Numbered from the stretch's first letter, positions 7,442-16,275 are shown. The stretch: DNA of 64,000 bases from CAYWNA01 sp964459305 (GCA_964459305.1 CAYWNA010000002.1:62001-126000), one strand, 5' to 3'. The notes: generated by a model not told the origin, from the sequence alone. Numbers and translations: made by a program.

Positions 7442-7813
7442 ATGCCGGAAGATGCACTCATCGTTGCCAGGAAGTTTCACAACGTGATCATCGCCACACC
7501 GGCGAAGGAATCGCTCTGGGAACGCATGAAGATCCACGAGATCCAGGAGAAGCTGACGAAATACCTGGACGTCAAGAAACCACCCGCGTTGATTGTTGAT
7601 TTGGAGCACACCGAGAACGTCTCGTCCGAGGCGATCGGTACGCTGCTGAAGATTCGCGACCACGCCGTTGCCAACCGAATCCAATTCCGACTGTGCAATC
7701 TGCAACCCGCAGTCCGTGAAGTGTTGGAGATCACGGCGCTGACAGACTTGTTCGATATCTACGACTCGCTACGAGGGGCCTGCCATGGCTTGGTCCCGGA
7801 AGACGCCTTGTGA
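7442..7813 (+). CDS. STAS-domain protein (anti-sigma factor antagonist-like), 123 aa
   Basis: The central part, IVDLEHTENVSSEAIGTLLK followed by a segment reading FRLCNLQPAVREVLEITAL, is the STAS fold; the Ser of NVSSEAIG occupies the position phosphorylated in SpoIIAA/RsbV-like antagonists. The final DLFDIYDSL also fits. Such proteins act in cytoplasmic partner-switching cascades with an anti-sigma kinase and a PP2C phosphatase; no kinase is adjacent, though an FHA-GAF-PP2C phosphatase sits at 61640-63358. ATG 7442 is preceded by AGGAGGAG, a strong ribosome-binding site. Confidence 0.85.
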   Translation: MPEDALIVARKFHNVIIATPAKESLWERMKIHEIQEKLTKYLDVKKPPALIVDLEHTENVSSEAIGTLLKIRDHAVANRIQFRLCNLQPAVREVLEITALTDLFDIYDSLRGACHGLVPEDAL

Positions 7814-7845
7814 GGCTCAGTATCCCGCTCGGGTGCGAAGACGAT

Positions 7846-7937
7846 TCGTTTAAACCGGAGGTGATGGGCGGGGGCATCCACCCAATGCCTGGCTGGACCC
7901 CGCCCCGCGCGCTCGCCTCCGGCTTTCGGTTAAACGA
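7846..7937. repeat. Palindromic dispersed repeat
   Basis: Arms TCGTTTAAACCGGAGG (7846-7861) and CCTCCGGCTTTCGGTTAAACGA (7916-7937) pair with a small bulge. It lies between the STAS gene and the decayed genes on the other strand and may act as a terminator. Confidence 0.5.
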
Positions 7938-7948
7938 GGTTAGTGATC

Positions 7949-8230
7949 CTATTCGTTTTTCGTTTCGTTGCCATCCGGCGAAGCAACGTGCACGATCATC
8001 TTGGCTTCCATCCCAGGCCGCAGGAGCCATTGCCCGTCCTGGCTGAGATTCTCAAAGACGCCAACGATCTTGACGTCCCCCGTGGCCTCAACGATCGGAT
8101 TGACGAACGTGACCTTTTGCCCCGAACGCTGTGGACCTTTCCATCAGGCAAGCGGGCCTCGACGGTGACGGGACTGTTCGCCATTCCGGCCAGTTCACGA
8201 TGTGCCAGAAGGGATACGTCGCCTTCCACC
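7949..8230 (-). pseudogene. Remnant of an RND/HlyD-type membrane-fusion protein
   Basis: Read on the minus strand, the last 42 codons give VTFVNPIVEATGDVKIVGVF and then LRPGMEAKMIVHVA, the typical C-terminal barrel of periplasmic adaptor proteins. The preceding part, HRELAGMANSPVTVEARLPD, is in another frame, so at least one frameshift separates them. The N-terminal part of the gene is absent and the fragment runs directly out of an M56 protease remnant. Confidence 0.6.
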
Positions 8231-8621
8231 TATTCGACGCCTTTGTCGCTAAATTCGCTTTTCGATCGATCAACAGCGTCATTCTCCTGTAAAACGGTGA
8301 GCGAAGCCGGAATGCTCCCAAGACGCTCATCGACGCGAACGTCATTCGACGTCCGGGGGTGAGCAGTTGCAGGAGTCCACCAACATACGATTCCTTGCTA
8401 CTCAGCCCTGCGGCCCAATCATCCGCAATCAACTCGCGCGAAAACTGGATCTGCAGAAAGATCCACCAGTACAGTGGATGGAAGTACAACGCCGGGCTGG
8501 CGAAGTTCATTAGCAGATTTCCCCAGGCGTCGCGGCGACGCACATGCGCCAATTCGTGTCTCAGGACGTGCTCCAACTGAGCGGCCTTCTCCCGAACACA
8601 CAATTCGGCAGGCAACATCAC
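8088..8621 (-). pseudogene. Truncated M56 (BlaR1-type) metalloprotease
   Basis: The frame contains HVLRHELAHVRRRD, the zinc-binding HExxH of M56 proteases, then YWWIFLQIQFSRELIADDWA with the distal Glu/Asp ligands. Only about 20 residues precede the active site, so the four-helix membrane domain before it is missing. After about residue 125 the frame runs antisense to unrelated sequence and meets the HlyD remnant. BlaR1-like proteases are integral membrane sensors that cleave or inactivate a BlaI-type repressor; the companion repressor gene lies directly upstream. Confidence 0.75.
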
Positions 8622-8632
8622 GGCAGGTCGGT

Positions 8633-9082
8633 CTAATGATCCAAGGCATCACCAGGATCCTCCCTTGAGTCCGATGGGCGTTTCCCCGATTTGGCGCCGG
8701 CGATCAGGCTTTCCAACTGCGAAAGTTCCTCGTCGCTCGGTTGACGAATCGACAGCAAACTAGCCACCAGTTGATCAATAGCCCCGTCATAGACTCGATC
8801 CAAGAGCCGGCTCACCATATGGCGACTCGTCTGTTCCTTCTGAAACAACGGGCGATAGATGAAGGACCGTCCACTGACGCGGTGATCGACTAGGCCTTTC
8901 TCTTCCATAGTTCGCAGCAATGCCTGCACGGTGTTCTGTACGATCGGCGCCTCCTGGCGGATCTCCTCGTAGAGTTTTAAGATCTTCTCGTCAAGCAGTA
9001 GGCGGCGAATTCTGAGAAATCTCAGCTCGCCTGTTGACTGACTACGGCGAGTTGCCCCATGATCGAGGTGCATCGACTTCAC
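8633..9082 (-). CDS. BlaI/MecI-family transcriptional repressor
   Basis: The winged-helix repressor pattern is clear in VQNTVQALLRTMEEKGLVDH followed by RVSGRSFIYRPLFQKEQTSR, and the C-terminal dimerisation helix ends with DEELSQLESLIAGAK. The N-terminal helix (RIRRLLLDEKILKLYEE) is more divergent than usual and the normal 'LWxLG' motif is missing, so DNA binding may be weakened. GTG 9082 and ATG 9073 are both possible starts. It directly precedes the broken M56 gene, so this module is probably decaying. Confidence 0.75.
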   Translation of the reverse strand: MKSMHLDHGATRRSQSTGELRFLRIRRLLLDEKILKLYEEIRQEAPIVQNTVQALLRTMEEKGLVDHRVSGRSFIYRPLFQKEQTSRHMVSRLLDRVYDGAIDQLVASLLSIRQPSDEELSQLESLIAGAKSGKRPSDSREDPGDALDH

Positions 9083-9130
9083 GTGTTTCTTCCAGGATTC
9101 TGGATCCCTGCCAGCTCAAGGAGAGTCACG

Positions 9131-11116
9131 ATGAGCACGCTCGAAGGCCGCAGCAGGAGTCATTTCGCCCTGGTGCTGAGCAACGCTGTTGCTGCAGCGA
9201 TATTCTGTCTTCCCTCTGAACCTGCATTGGGTCAGAACAATCGATCGGTGCCTGAACGGGCCGTTGAACCGATTGCGTTCGACACCACGCCCGAGTCGCT
9301 TACGACGGTGGCGCGATTGGATTCCCCATCGCCTGTCCTCTCGATCGCATGCTCGCCCGATGGGACAATGATCGCCTCGGCTCACGAGGATCAGACGGTT
9401 CGATTGCGCGTTGCCCAAACGGGTCGAGTTCAGCGAATCCTCAGCGGACACAAAGCGGTGGTCTCATGCATCGCCTTCTCTCCCGATTCCAGGATGCTGG
9501 CCACGGCCGGATGCGACAATACGGTGAAACTCTGGAATGCCGCGACCGGTGACGAGCAGCACACGCTGGAGGGACACACCGGCTGGGTACTGTCCATCGC
9601 CTTTTCTCCGGACGGAAAGGCGATCGCGTCGGCTGGCTCGGACAAGACGGCACGACTATGGGACGTAGCGGCACGCCGGCAGACAGCGGTCTTCGAAGGT
9701 CACACGCAGATGGTCCGCTGTCTGGCCTTCTCGGCGGACGGCAAGTTGCTCGCCTCGGGCAGCACGGACGAGACGGTGAGGCTATGGGACGTGGTGGCGC
9801 AAAAACAGGTGAGCACGCTGGAGGGCCGCCACGGCGGTGCGTTGGCTTTCTCACCGGACGCCAAGACGCTGGCCAGCCAGGGAAAGGACGGTTCGATCAT
9901 CCTCCGGGACATCGAGACTGAAAATGAACGCAGGATCTCAAGGTCTCGCCGGGGCTCGGTCTGGTGCTTGGCGTATTCGCCCGGAGGCAAGACTTTGGCC
10001 GCCGGCGAGTCGGATGGCACCGTCGCGCTGTGGAATCCTGATTCGGCGCGAGAGCGAGCGTCGTTCCAGCATGCCGGCATCGTCACCTCGCTTGCGTTTG
10101 CTCCCGACACAGGTGCCTTGATCAGCGGCAGTGCCGATCAGACGATCAAACTCTGGCCGCCTCTCGATCCGCCGTTGGCGACGTTGGCTGGTTTCGACAA
10201 GCAAACCCGTATTGTCGCCTACACGCCTGACGGTAGAAGACTTATCGCCGCGAGCAACGACAAACGGGGCGTGCGAGTTTTTGACGTGAAAACGGGCAAA
10301 CTCCTTCACTTGTTGGAAGGCCACCAAAGCACGATCGTCTCCTGCGCCGTTTCCGCCGGCAGTACGACCCTGGCGACGGGAGGTAGGAGCATTCGGCTCT
10401 GGGACATCGAAAAGGGAGAGGCCATCGCGACATTCTCCGGCCACAAGGCGGCGGTGCGCGGACTCGCCTTCTCGCCGGACGGCAAAGTCCTGGTATCGGG
10501 AAGTCAAGACAAAACAGTTGGGTTGTGGGACGTGAAACTCGGCAACGTGTTGCGATGGCTTCCGCCACAAGATAGCCAGGTCTACGGGGTCGCCGTCTCG
10601 CCGGATGGCAAAACGTTCGCCACCGCCACCGGCGACTACAGGAAGCCACACGAAATCGGCCGGATAACGCTGTGGGAACTGGCAACGGGAAAGCGAATCG
10701 AAGTCATGCCGGAATACGAGACGTGGTACTACGCCGTCGCCTTCAGCGCGGATGGCAAGAAGCTCTTCTACTGCGACGCTAGGGGCCGAATCCGCGGCTG
10801 GGTGCTCGAAAACCGCGAGCTAATTGCGGACGTGAAATGCGAGGAACGCGCCTATTCGTTCGCATTGATCCCGCCGGGAGACCTTGTGGCCGTTGTGGGT
10901 AGGCCCGGTACGATGTCGATCTGGGACCACGCCACTTCCAAACGCGTGGCGGCCTTCGAGGGCCATGAAAGCATCTCGTATGCGGTGGCCAGCTCACCAG
11001 ACGGTACACTGATCGCGACCTGCGGAGGAGACAACACCATCAAACTCTGGCCGGCGCCCAACGCTCAGAATCGCGATGGGACGTTGGCGGCTCAGGTCCG
11101 GCTGTGGTCACGGTAA
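9131..11116 (+). CDS. Secreted WD40-repeat protein, 661 aa (14 repeats)
   Basis: An N-terminal export signal (FALVLSNAVAAAIFCLPSEP, residues about 11-30) precedes fourteen WD40 repeats, each with the GH...AFSPDG...ASGSxDxTVRLWD pattern, enough for two seven-bladed propellers. No enzyme motif is present; a protein-binding scaffold outside the cytoplasm is likely. ATG 9131 is preceded by AAGGAGAG. Repeats 1-7 closely match repeats 8-14 of the M56-WD40 protein encoded convergently at 11303-15043 (shared stretch EGHTQMVRCLAF), so one arose by duplication of the other. Confidence 0.9.
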   Translation: MSTLEGRSRSHFALVLSNAVAAAIFCLPSEPALGQNNRSVPERAVEPIAFDTTPESLTTVARLDSPSPVLSIACSPDGTMIASAHEDQTVRLRVAQTGRVQRILSGHKAVVSCIAFSPDSRMLATAGCDNTVKLWNAATGDEQHTLEGHTGWVLSIAFSPDGKAIASAGSDKTARLWDVAARRQTAVFEGHTQMVRCLAFSADGKLLASGSTDETVRLWDVVAQKQVSTLEGRHGGALAFSPDAKTLASQGKDGSIILRDIETENERRISRSRRGSVWCLAYSPGGKTLAAGESDGTVALWNPDSARERASFQHAGIVTSLAFAPDTGALISGSADQTIKLWPPLDPPLATLAGFDKQTRIVAYTPDGRRLIAASNDKRGVRVFDVKTGKLLHLLEGHQSTIVSCAVSAGSTTLATGGRSIRLWDIEKGEAIATFSGHKAAVRGLAFSPDGKVLVSGSQDKTVGLWDVKLGNVLRWLPPQDSQVYGVAVSPDGKTFATATGDYRKPHEIGRITLWELATGKRIEVMPEYETWYYAVAFSADGKKLFYCDARGRIRGWVLENRELIADVKCEERAYSFALIPPGDLVAVVGRPGTMSIWDHATSKRVAAFEGHESISYAVASSPDGTLIATCGGDNTIKLWPAPNAQNRDGTLAAQVRLWSR

Positions 11117-11163
11117 CAAACGGTTTGGTCAACACAGTGAGAGACAGCAGCCTCCTAGCTATT

Positions 11164-11298
11164 GGGCGCAGGAACAGGTTTGCGGGGCAGCAACGATTCG
11201 TCGACAGGACTCGTAGCTGGATTCGCAAGAATTCAGACGGATCACGCCCTCAACGCCTGAGTTCTTGCTAACCCAGCTACAAACCCATTCCTGCGCCC
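11164..11298. repeat. 135-bp palindromic element between convergent genes
   Basis: Outer arms GGGCGCAGGAACAGGTTTG (11164-11182) and CAAACCCATTCCTGCGCCC (11280-11298); inner arms start GTAGCTGGATTCGCAAGAAT (11213) and end TCTTGCTAACCCAGCTAC (11280). A related copy lies at 16048-16215. It may terminate transcription from both sides. Confidence 0.7.
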
Positions 11299-11302
11299 CG
11301 GG

Positions 11303-14300
11303 CTATTTCTCCTGGCCGCGTTTGGCGATGTCCCATCCTCGCACAAGCCCGGCGGAGGACTCCGCGCCGTGTGCTGCGGCGGGCATCGTTGGCCAGAGCC
11401 TGATGGCGCCATCGGTGCCGGCGGTGGCAACGAGCGAACCGTCCGGGGTACACGACACCTCGAAAACGGAAACTCGTGCGGCGGGACCTTCGTATTCGGC
11501 AAGGAACTGTCCCGATTCGATATCCCACCGCGACACGCCACCACCGTAGTGTGCGGACAAAACCGACTTGCCGTCCGGTGGCATCGCGAGACGCTGAACC
11601 GCACTCTCGGTCGTGATGCTTGCGCGGACCTCCCGTGATTCGACATCCCAGATTCTCAGCACGCCAGCAGCACTGCCAGTGACCAGAAGCCTGCCGTCGG
11701 TGCTGAAACGAGCCGGGGCGACCATGTCGGTGTGACCGGGCAGCATGGCCAATTCCTTGCCGCTGCCGGCGTCCCACAGTTTCGCTTCGCCGCCCAATTC
11801 ACGCTTCTTCCAGTTGCCCGTCGTGGTGACAAGCGTCTTGCCATCGGGCGAGAAAGAAACACCGGTAACCGGCAGCGATTGCTCAGCCGACACCCAGACC
11901 TTCTGCCGCGATTCAATGTCCCAAACCAACACCGTCTTGTTCCAAGTCGACACAGCCAATCGCGATCCGTCAGGCGAGAATTCAACCTGAAGCGCATAGT
12001 TATGGCCGGTGGCAAGGTCGCCGACCTGTTCGCCGGTTTCCACATCCCACAGGAGAATGGCGTCGCCGTAGGTGCCCGTCGCCAGCAGCCTGCCGTCCGG
12101 CGAGAGCGCCCCGCAGCTGTTTCCGCGACCGTTCTCCAGCCTTCGCAATGTCTGGCCGGTCTGCATGTCCCAGACCTTGATGACCTTGTCATCGCCACCC
12201 GTGATCATCCGCTGGCCGTCGGGCGAGAAAGCCGCAAAACGGCAAGAGAACTTATCCTCTGCCGCATTCAGAGCCAAGAATGGCGAAACGGGCGGTTGCC
12301 TTGATTTCCAGAGCTTGATCGTCTGGTCCGAACTGCCGCTGATCAAGGCGCTGGTGTCGGGAGTGAATGCGAGCGAGGTGACGTTCTCCGAATGTCCCCG
12401 AAGCGAGGTCCGCCCCATCAGGGATTTGGAATCCCACAGTGCGATGGTGCCATCCGAGACGCCAGCGGCCAGAGTCGCTCCTCGGGGCGAGAATGCCAGG
12501 CACCATATTGCACCCCGAAGCCTGCTCGACACTTGCCGCTCGTCGCCGGTCACCATATTTCGCAGAATGATCATACCGTCATCATCAACGCTGGCCAACG
12601 TGCCGCCATCCGGCGAGAAGGCCAGAGCGCCCCCGCCGCGCCCCGCCAGTGCACCGACTCCCTTCTGCTCCTTGACGTCCCAAAACCGGATCGTGGCATC
12701 AATGCTGCCCGAAGCCAACCGCTTGCCGTCCGGTAAAAACGCCAGGCAACGAACCATCTGAGTATGCCCTTCGAGGGCCGCCTTCTGTTCGCCCGTCTCG
12801 ACTTCCCACAGCCGAACGGTCTTGTCCGAGCCGCACGATGCCAGCGTCTTGCCGTCCGGCGAAAACGCCACGGCCAGAGCCCAATCCGTGTGCCCTTTCA
12901 AGATCGTTGGCTTGCCATCGCCCGCAACCTTCCAGAGTCGTACCAGGTTATCGCAACAGGCCGTTGCCAGGATCGAGCCGTCGGGAGAATAGGCGACGCA
13001 TGAGACCTCGGCCTCATGTCCGCCGAGGACGCGATGAATCTTGCCCGTGCCTGTGTCGCGCAGCCGGACGGTCTTGTCCTGGTGGGCCGAGGCGATCGTC
13101 TTGCCGTCAGGCGAGCACGCGATGGAAAGAATCGGGGAAGGTGGATCCAGGCCAATCGCATTCGGATCGAGTGAGCCCGTCTGTTCGCGCGTGGCGACGT
13201 TCCAAAAACGCACAACGCCACCGCCCCCGGCGGTGGCCAAGGTTTTCCCATCCGGTGAGAATCTTGTGGTCAGAACAACGTCGGCATGGCCCCGCAACGT
13301 TCCCAATTCTTCCCCGTCATCGACGCTCCACAGCTTGGCGGTACGGTCGTAGCTGCCGCTGGCCAGTATCTTGCCATCCGGCGAGAAATCGACCCACTCC
13401 AGAGCGGACCGATGCCCCGAAAAGGTCGCGACAGACTTCCCTGTTTCCGCCTCCCACAACCGGGCGGCGCCGTCACGACCGGCCGTTGCCACCAGTCTTC
13501 CATCCGGCGAGATGGCAATGCCCAGAACGGAGTCAGGCATGTCCTCCATTTCGGCGATCTGTTTGCCCGATGTTATCTCCCAGACTCCCGCCCAGCCGAA
13601 TTTGCCATCACGGAACGGCCCGCCGCCGGCGACGACCCATGCCCCGTCACGCGAGAAAGCCACACACTGTAGATTAAAGGCAAGTGATGCGAGGCTCTTC
13701 AACTCCTTGCCGTCGTCAACATTCCATAGTTTCAATTCTCCGCCGGTGGATGCGGTGGCCAACGTTTTTCCATTCGGAGAAAACCGGACCCGGGCCTGCT
13801 GATTCCCCATACCGATCTTCAGTATCTCCTCACCAGACTCGACGCTGCGAATCGCGATCCGATTGTCGCCTAGAATCGAAAAGGCAACGAAACGGCCATC
13901 CGGCGAGATGTGGATAGAGTAGATTCCTTTCGGCTCGTCCCACGATGCGATCTCTTTCTTCTGTTGAATGTCCCAGACCCGAACGGCTCCCGCCGTGCGG
14001 TGTTCCCCGTGAGCCACTGCCAAGAGACGTCCGTCGGCGGAATAGGAGACCGATCGGATCGCTTGAACGTTGAGATGCAAGGACTGTGGCACCTTTTCAA
14101 ACGAGGTCGGCTCGGGCGACGCTGGCGCGGAGCCCTGTCCGGTAGCTTTCGGCGTTGCCGGCGCTTCTTCGCTCTCACTCTCGGCGACCGATACTTTGCC
14201 GTCGAGACCTTCATCGGCTTGCTCGTCCGCCGCTGTCGCGGCTGCCGGCGCTACTGTTCCCTCTTGTCCGACCGTCGGCCAAAGCGGCAGCGAACAAACC

Positions 14301-15043
14301 GCAACGGCAACGACTGCCAATCGCCCCATGCCCGACAACCGTCGCGGTGTGGTACCTTCCATAATCATCGTCAATCTCCGCTTCAAGGACTCAACTCGCC
14401 CGAACCCGCTGGCGACCGGCGGCACCACGGAACGAGAATCGGACAGGAAGTCGACCATCGCCAAAAGAGCGTTCGCGTACGCTCGTCCTCCGCTGGATGA
14501 CTGGTGGACAACACACGCATCGCAACAAGCCTCTTCGCTCCACTGAATCTCGCGTCGCGCCCACCAAACGACCGGATGCCACCAGTAACAGCAACCGGCC
14601 GCAAGCTCCAGGAAGCGAACCCAATCATCATGTCGCCTGAGATGGAACAATTCATGCAGCAAGGTGGCTTCCCGTTCCTGTTGGCCCATTCGTTCGATGA
14701 ACTCGGGAAGGATGAGTTCCGGTTTGCGACCGAGTGACCAGGTGAGCGGCGAGATCGTCTCGCGGACGAGCAATATCGCCGGCAGGCGTTTCAGTTCGAT
14801 CTGTTTGGCCAGCCGTCCGACTTCCTCGCGCAGCCAACTCGGCGCGGCCATGCCTTCTCTCAGCAATCGACGGAATCGAACAATCCGCACGACGGCCAAC
14901 ATCGCCAACGTCATCGAACCGGCAATCCAGATAAAGGCCAGCAGCGGGATCACTCGCAGGCCGCGTGCGGCAGCGTTTTCCGCGGCAGCCAACCCAGTAC
15001 CGGTTTCAGAGCCCTCGCCTGGCCTCAGATGGGCGTCAGGCAA
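11303..15043 (-). CDS. M56 metalloprotease fused to 21 WD40 repeats
   Basis: Two membrane segments (LLAFIWIAGSMTLAMLAVV and a later VVAVAVCSLPLWP) bracket an M56 zinc protease domain with LLHELFHLRRHDDW (HExxH) and the downstream WSEEACCDACVV. The rest, about residues 330-1230, is 21 WD40 repeats: three seven-bladed propellers, expected outside the cytoplasm. This is the BlaR1 layout with a propeller in place of the penicillin-binding sensor. The first in-frame start is a TTG at 15043 and the first two membrane helices lie in a different frame at 15025-15432, so the gene is frameshifted or carries a sequencing error. The blaI gene at 15504 precedes it in the same operon. Confidence 0.85.
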   Translation of the reverse strand: MPDAHLRPGEGSETGTGLAAAENAAARGLRVIPLLAFIWIAGSMTLAMLAVVRIVRFRRLLREGMAAPSWLREEVGRLAKQIELKRLPAILLVRETISPLTWSLGRKPELILPEFIERMGQQEREATLLHELFHLRRHDDWVRFLELAAGCCYWWHPVVWWARREIQWSEEACCDACVVHQSSSGGRAYANALLAMVDFLSDSRSVVPPVASGFGRVESLKRRLTMIMEGTTPRRLSGMGRLAVVAVAVCSLPLWPTVGQEGTVAPAAATAADEQADEGLDGKVSVAESESEEAPATPKATGQGSAPASPEPTSFEKVPQSLHLNVQAIRSVSYSADGRLLAVAHGEHRTAGAVRVWDIQQKKEIASWDEPKGIYSIHISPDGRFVAFSILGDNRIAIRSVESGEEILKIGMGNQQARVRFSPNGKTLATASTGGELKLWNVDDGKELKSLASLAFNLQCVAFSRDGAWVVAGGGPFRDGKFGWAGVWEITSGKQIAEMEDMPDSVLGIAISPDGRLVATAGRDGAARLWEAETGKSVATFSGHRSALEWVDFSPDGKILASGSYDRTAKLWSVDDGEELGTLRGHADVVLTTRFSPDGKTLATAGGGGVVRFWNVATREQTGSLDPNAIGLDPPSPILSIACSPDGKTIASAHQDKTVRLRDTGTGKIHRVLGGHEAEVSCVAYSPDGSILATACCDNLVRLWKVAGDGKPTILKGHTDWALAVAFSPDGKTLASCGSDKTVRLWEVETGEQKAALEGHTQMVRCLAFLPDGKRLASGSIDATIRFWDVKEQKGVGALAGRGGGALAFSPDGGTLASVDDDGMIILRNMVTGDERQVSSRLRGAIWCLAFSPRGATLAAGVSDGTIALWDSKSLMGRTSLRGHSENVTSLAFTPDTSALISGSSDQTIKLWKSRQPPVSPFLALNAAEDKFSCRFAAFSPDGQRMITGGDDKVIKVWDMQTGQTLRRLENGRGNSCGALSPDGRLLATGTYGDAILLWDVETGEQVGDLATGHNYALQVEFSPDGSRLAVSTWNKTVLVWDIESRQKVWVSAEQSLPVTGVSFSPDGKTLVTTTGNWKKRELGGEAKLWDAGSGKELAMLPGHTDMVAPARFSTDGRLLVTGSAAGVLRIWDVESREVRASITTESAVQRLAMPPDGKSVLSAHYGGGVSRWDIESGQFLAEYEGPAARVSVFEVSCTPDGSLVATAGTDGAIRLWPTMPAAAHGAESSAGLVRGWDIAKRGQEK

Positions 15044-15432
15044 TGGTGCGATCGGGAACGCCGAAGCCTGGGCAGCCGCGATAAGCGGTTCGTCTGAGAC
15101 GTCATTCTCACCGGCACACCGGCAAATTCGGACGCAAAGTCCCCCTCAACAATTTCGTCCCCATGGCCGGCTCGCGGTCTCTGGAATGGCCCTTCCGCTC
15201 TTCCGCTCCTGCCAACCTGCTGTGTGACGGTAACAGCTTCGACCCCACCGGTCGACAGATTCACGATCGGAATCTGGATGATCGGAGGCGTGAGCAACTT
15301 GAGCAGTACGAGCAACCACAGGCTGTGCGTCAACGCCGGCCGGCGGCACATCCGGCCGACGGCGAAAGCGAAAACTGCCAACAGACTGGCCACGATGGCG
15401 TTGCTCAGCGCGATTTCGAGAAGTGCGAACAT
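15025..15432 (-). CDS. N-terminal fragment of the M56-WD40 protease
   Basis: The first 60 residues (MFALLEIALSNAIVASLLAV, then HSLWLLVLLKLLTPP) are the two opening membrane helices of a BlaR1/M56 protein. Past about residue 105 the frame becomes Arg-rich nonsense, while the other frame continues sensibly as DEPLIAAAQASAFPIAPLPD into the 11303-15043 protein. A single-base shift between about 15080 and 15140 would join them into one protein of about 1,370 residues. Confidence 0.7.
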   Translation of the reverse strand: MFALLEIALSNAIVASLLAVFAFAVGRMCRRPALTHSLWLLVLLKLLTPPIIQIPIVNLSTGGVEAVTVTQQVGRSGRAEGPFQRPRAGHGDEIVEGDFASEFAGVPVRMTSQTNRLSRLPRLRRSRSHHCLTPI

Positions 15433-15503
15433 GGCTGTCTTCCTGTAAGCGGGCGGCGGTATCTAGAATTGCCCATGTCAGGGACACGTTCGAGCCTGCA
15501 GAA

Positions 15504-15908
15504 TCACTTCCGTGTCTTTCCGGTCTTCTTATCATCCCAGTGATCGATCATCTCCTGCAACGATTCGCGGTCATCCGGCGCGAGCTTGTGGGCCTCGACC
15601 AAATGCTCCAAAAGAGGTGTCAGCGACCCATCGCAGAGACTCTCGGCCACTGCGTTTAGCCGGCGTCCGATCAACTCCTTGCGATCCACAAGAGCGCGAA
15701 AAACATACACGGAACCGCTTCGCTTGCGTTTGACGAACCGTTTGGCCTCCAGCCGTTCCAGCAGCTTCTGCACGCTGGAGAAGTTGGATGACGTGCCGTT
15801 TGGGTACAGTTCGTCGGTCAACTGCCGAATCGTCGCCATTCCCATTGCCCAAAGCGCCTCTAATACGGCCTGCTCAGCCTGGGTCACATCTCGATATTCC
15901 TGTGCCAT
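15504..15908 (-). CDS. BlaI/MecI-family repressor, 134 aa
   Basis: The N-terminal winged helix (QAVLEALWAMGMATIRQLTD, then FSSVQKLLERLEAKRFV and the wing RKRSGSVYVFRAL) and the C-terminal dimerisation helix (ESLQEMIDHWDD) match BlaI. Length is standard. The start ATG (CAT at 15906-15908) follows AGGAGA. It is the first gene of an operon with the M56-WD40 protease, 71 bases downstream. Three identical-type 17-base palindromes at its promoter suggest autorepression relieved by the protease. Confidence 0.9.
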   Translation of the reverse strand: MAQEYRDVTQAEQAVLEALWAMGMATIRQLTDELYPNGTSSNFSSVQKLLERLEAKRFVKRKRSGSVYVFRALVDRKELIGRRLNAVAESLCDGSLTPLLEHLVEAHKLAPDDRESLQEMIDHWDDKKTGKTRK

Positions 15909-15921
15909 CGATGTCTCCTAT

Positions 15922-15938
15922 CAAGACTGTGCGTCTTG
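15922..15938. promoter_or_regulatory. Operator 1 for BlaI repressor (in 5' leader)
   Basis: CAAGACTGTGCGTCTTG, a 17-base palindrome with CAAGAC/GTCTTG arms, directly upstream of the ribosome-binding site. Confidence 0.7.
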
Positions 15939-15966
15939 CGGCGTTGCATAACCCCAAAGCGGCCGC

Positions 15967-15983
15967 CAAGACAGCGCGTCTTG
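15967..15983. promoter_or_regulatory. Operator 2 for BlaI repressor (over transcription start)
   Basis: CAAGACAGCGCGTCTTG, same palindrome, exactly 45 bases from operator 1 and two bases downstream of the -10 box. Confidence 0.75.
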
Positions 15984-15985
15984 TC

Positions 15986-16014
15986 ATGTTACGCACCACC
16001 GGCAGAGTTGTCAA
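15986..16014 (-). promoter_or_regulatory. Sigma70-type promoter of the blaI/M56-WD40 operon
   Basis: On the minus strand, -35 TTGACA (16009-16014, perfect) and -10 TAACAT (15986-15991) are separated by 17 bases. Confidence 0.75.
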
Positions 16015-16028
16015 GACAGAGTGTCTTG
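16012..16028. promoter_or_regulatory. Operator 3 for BlaI repressor (overlapping -35)
   Basis: CAAGACAGAGTGTCTTG, third palindrome, exactly 45 bases from operator 2; its edge shares bases with the -35 box. Confidence 0.75.
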
Positions 16029-16047
16029 TATTCGTAAGAATAGAATC

Positions 16048-16215
16048 GGGCGCAGGAATGGGGCTGTCGCTGGATTCGCAAGAATGTCAGAGTGATCACA
16101 CCCTCACCGCCTGAATTCTTGCGAATCCAGCTACAGGTTTTTCGACGATTCTAGCGGATCACGCTACGAGCTCTGGCGACGAGTCCTTCCGCCCCGGAAA
16201 CCCGTTCCTGCCCCT
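16048..16215. repeat. Palindromic element, second copy of the 11164-11298 type
   Basis: Begins GGGCGCAGGAATGGG, contains CGCTGGATTCGCAAGAAT paired with ATTCTTGCGAATCCAGC (16115-16131), and ends with CCCGTTCCTGCCCC. Confidence 0.6.
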
Positions 16216-16238
16216 TAAGAAAACCGCAAAGCGGGATC

Positions 16239-16266
16239 TTGACATGACCGTTGATCTTAGTACGAT
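16239..16266 (+). promoter_or_regulatory. Promoter of the blaI/M56-cytochrome operon
   Basis: TTGACA (16239-16244, perfect -35) and TACGAT (16261-16266, -10) are separated by 16 bases. Confidence 0.6.
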
Positions 16267-16275
16267 AGACCGAAG

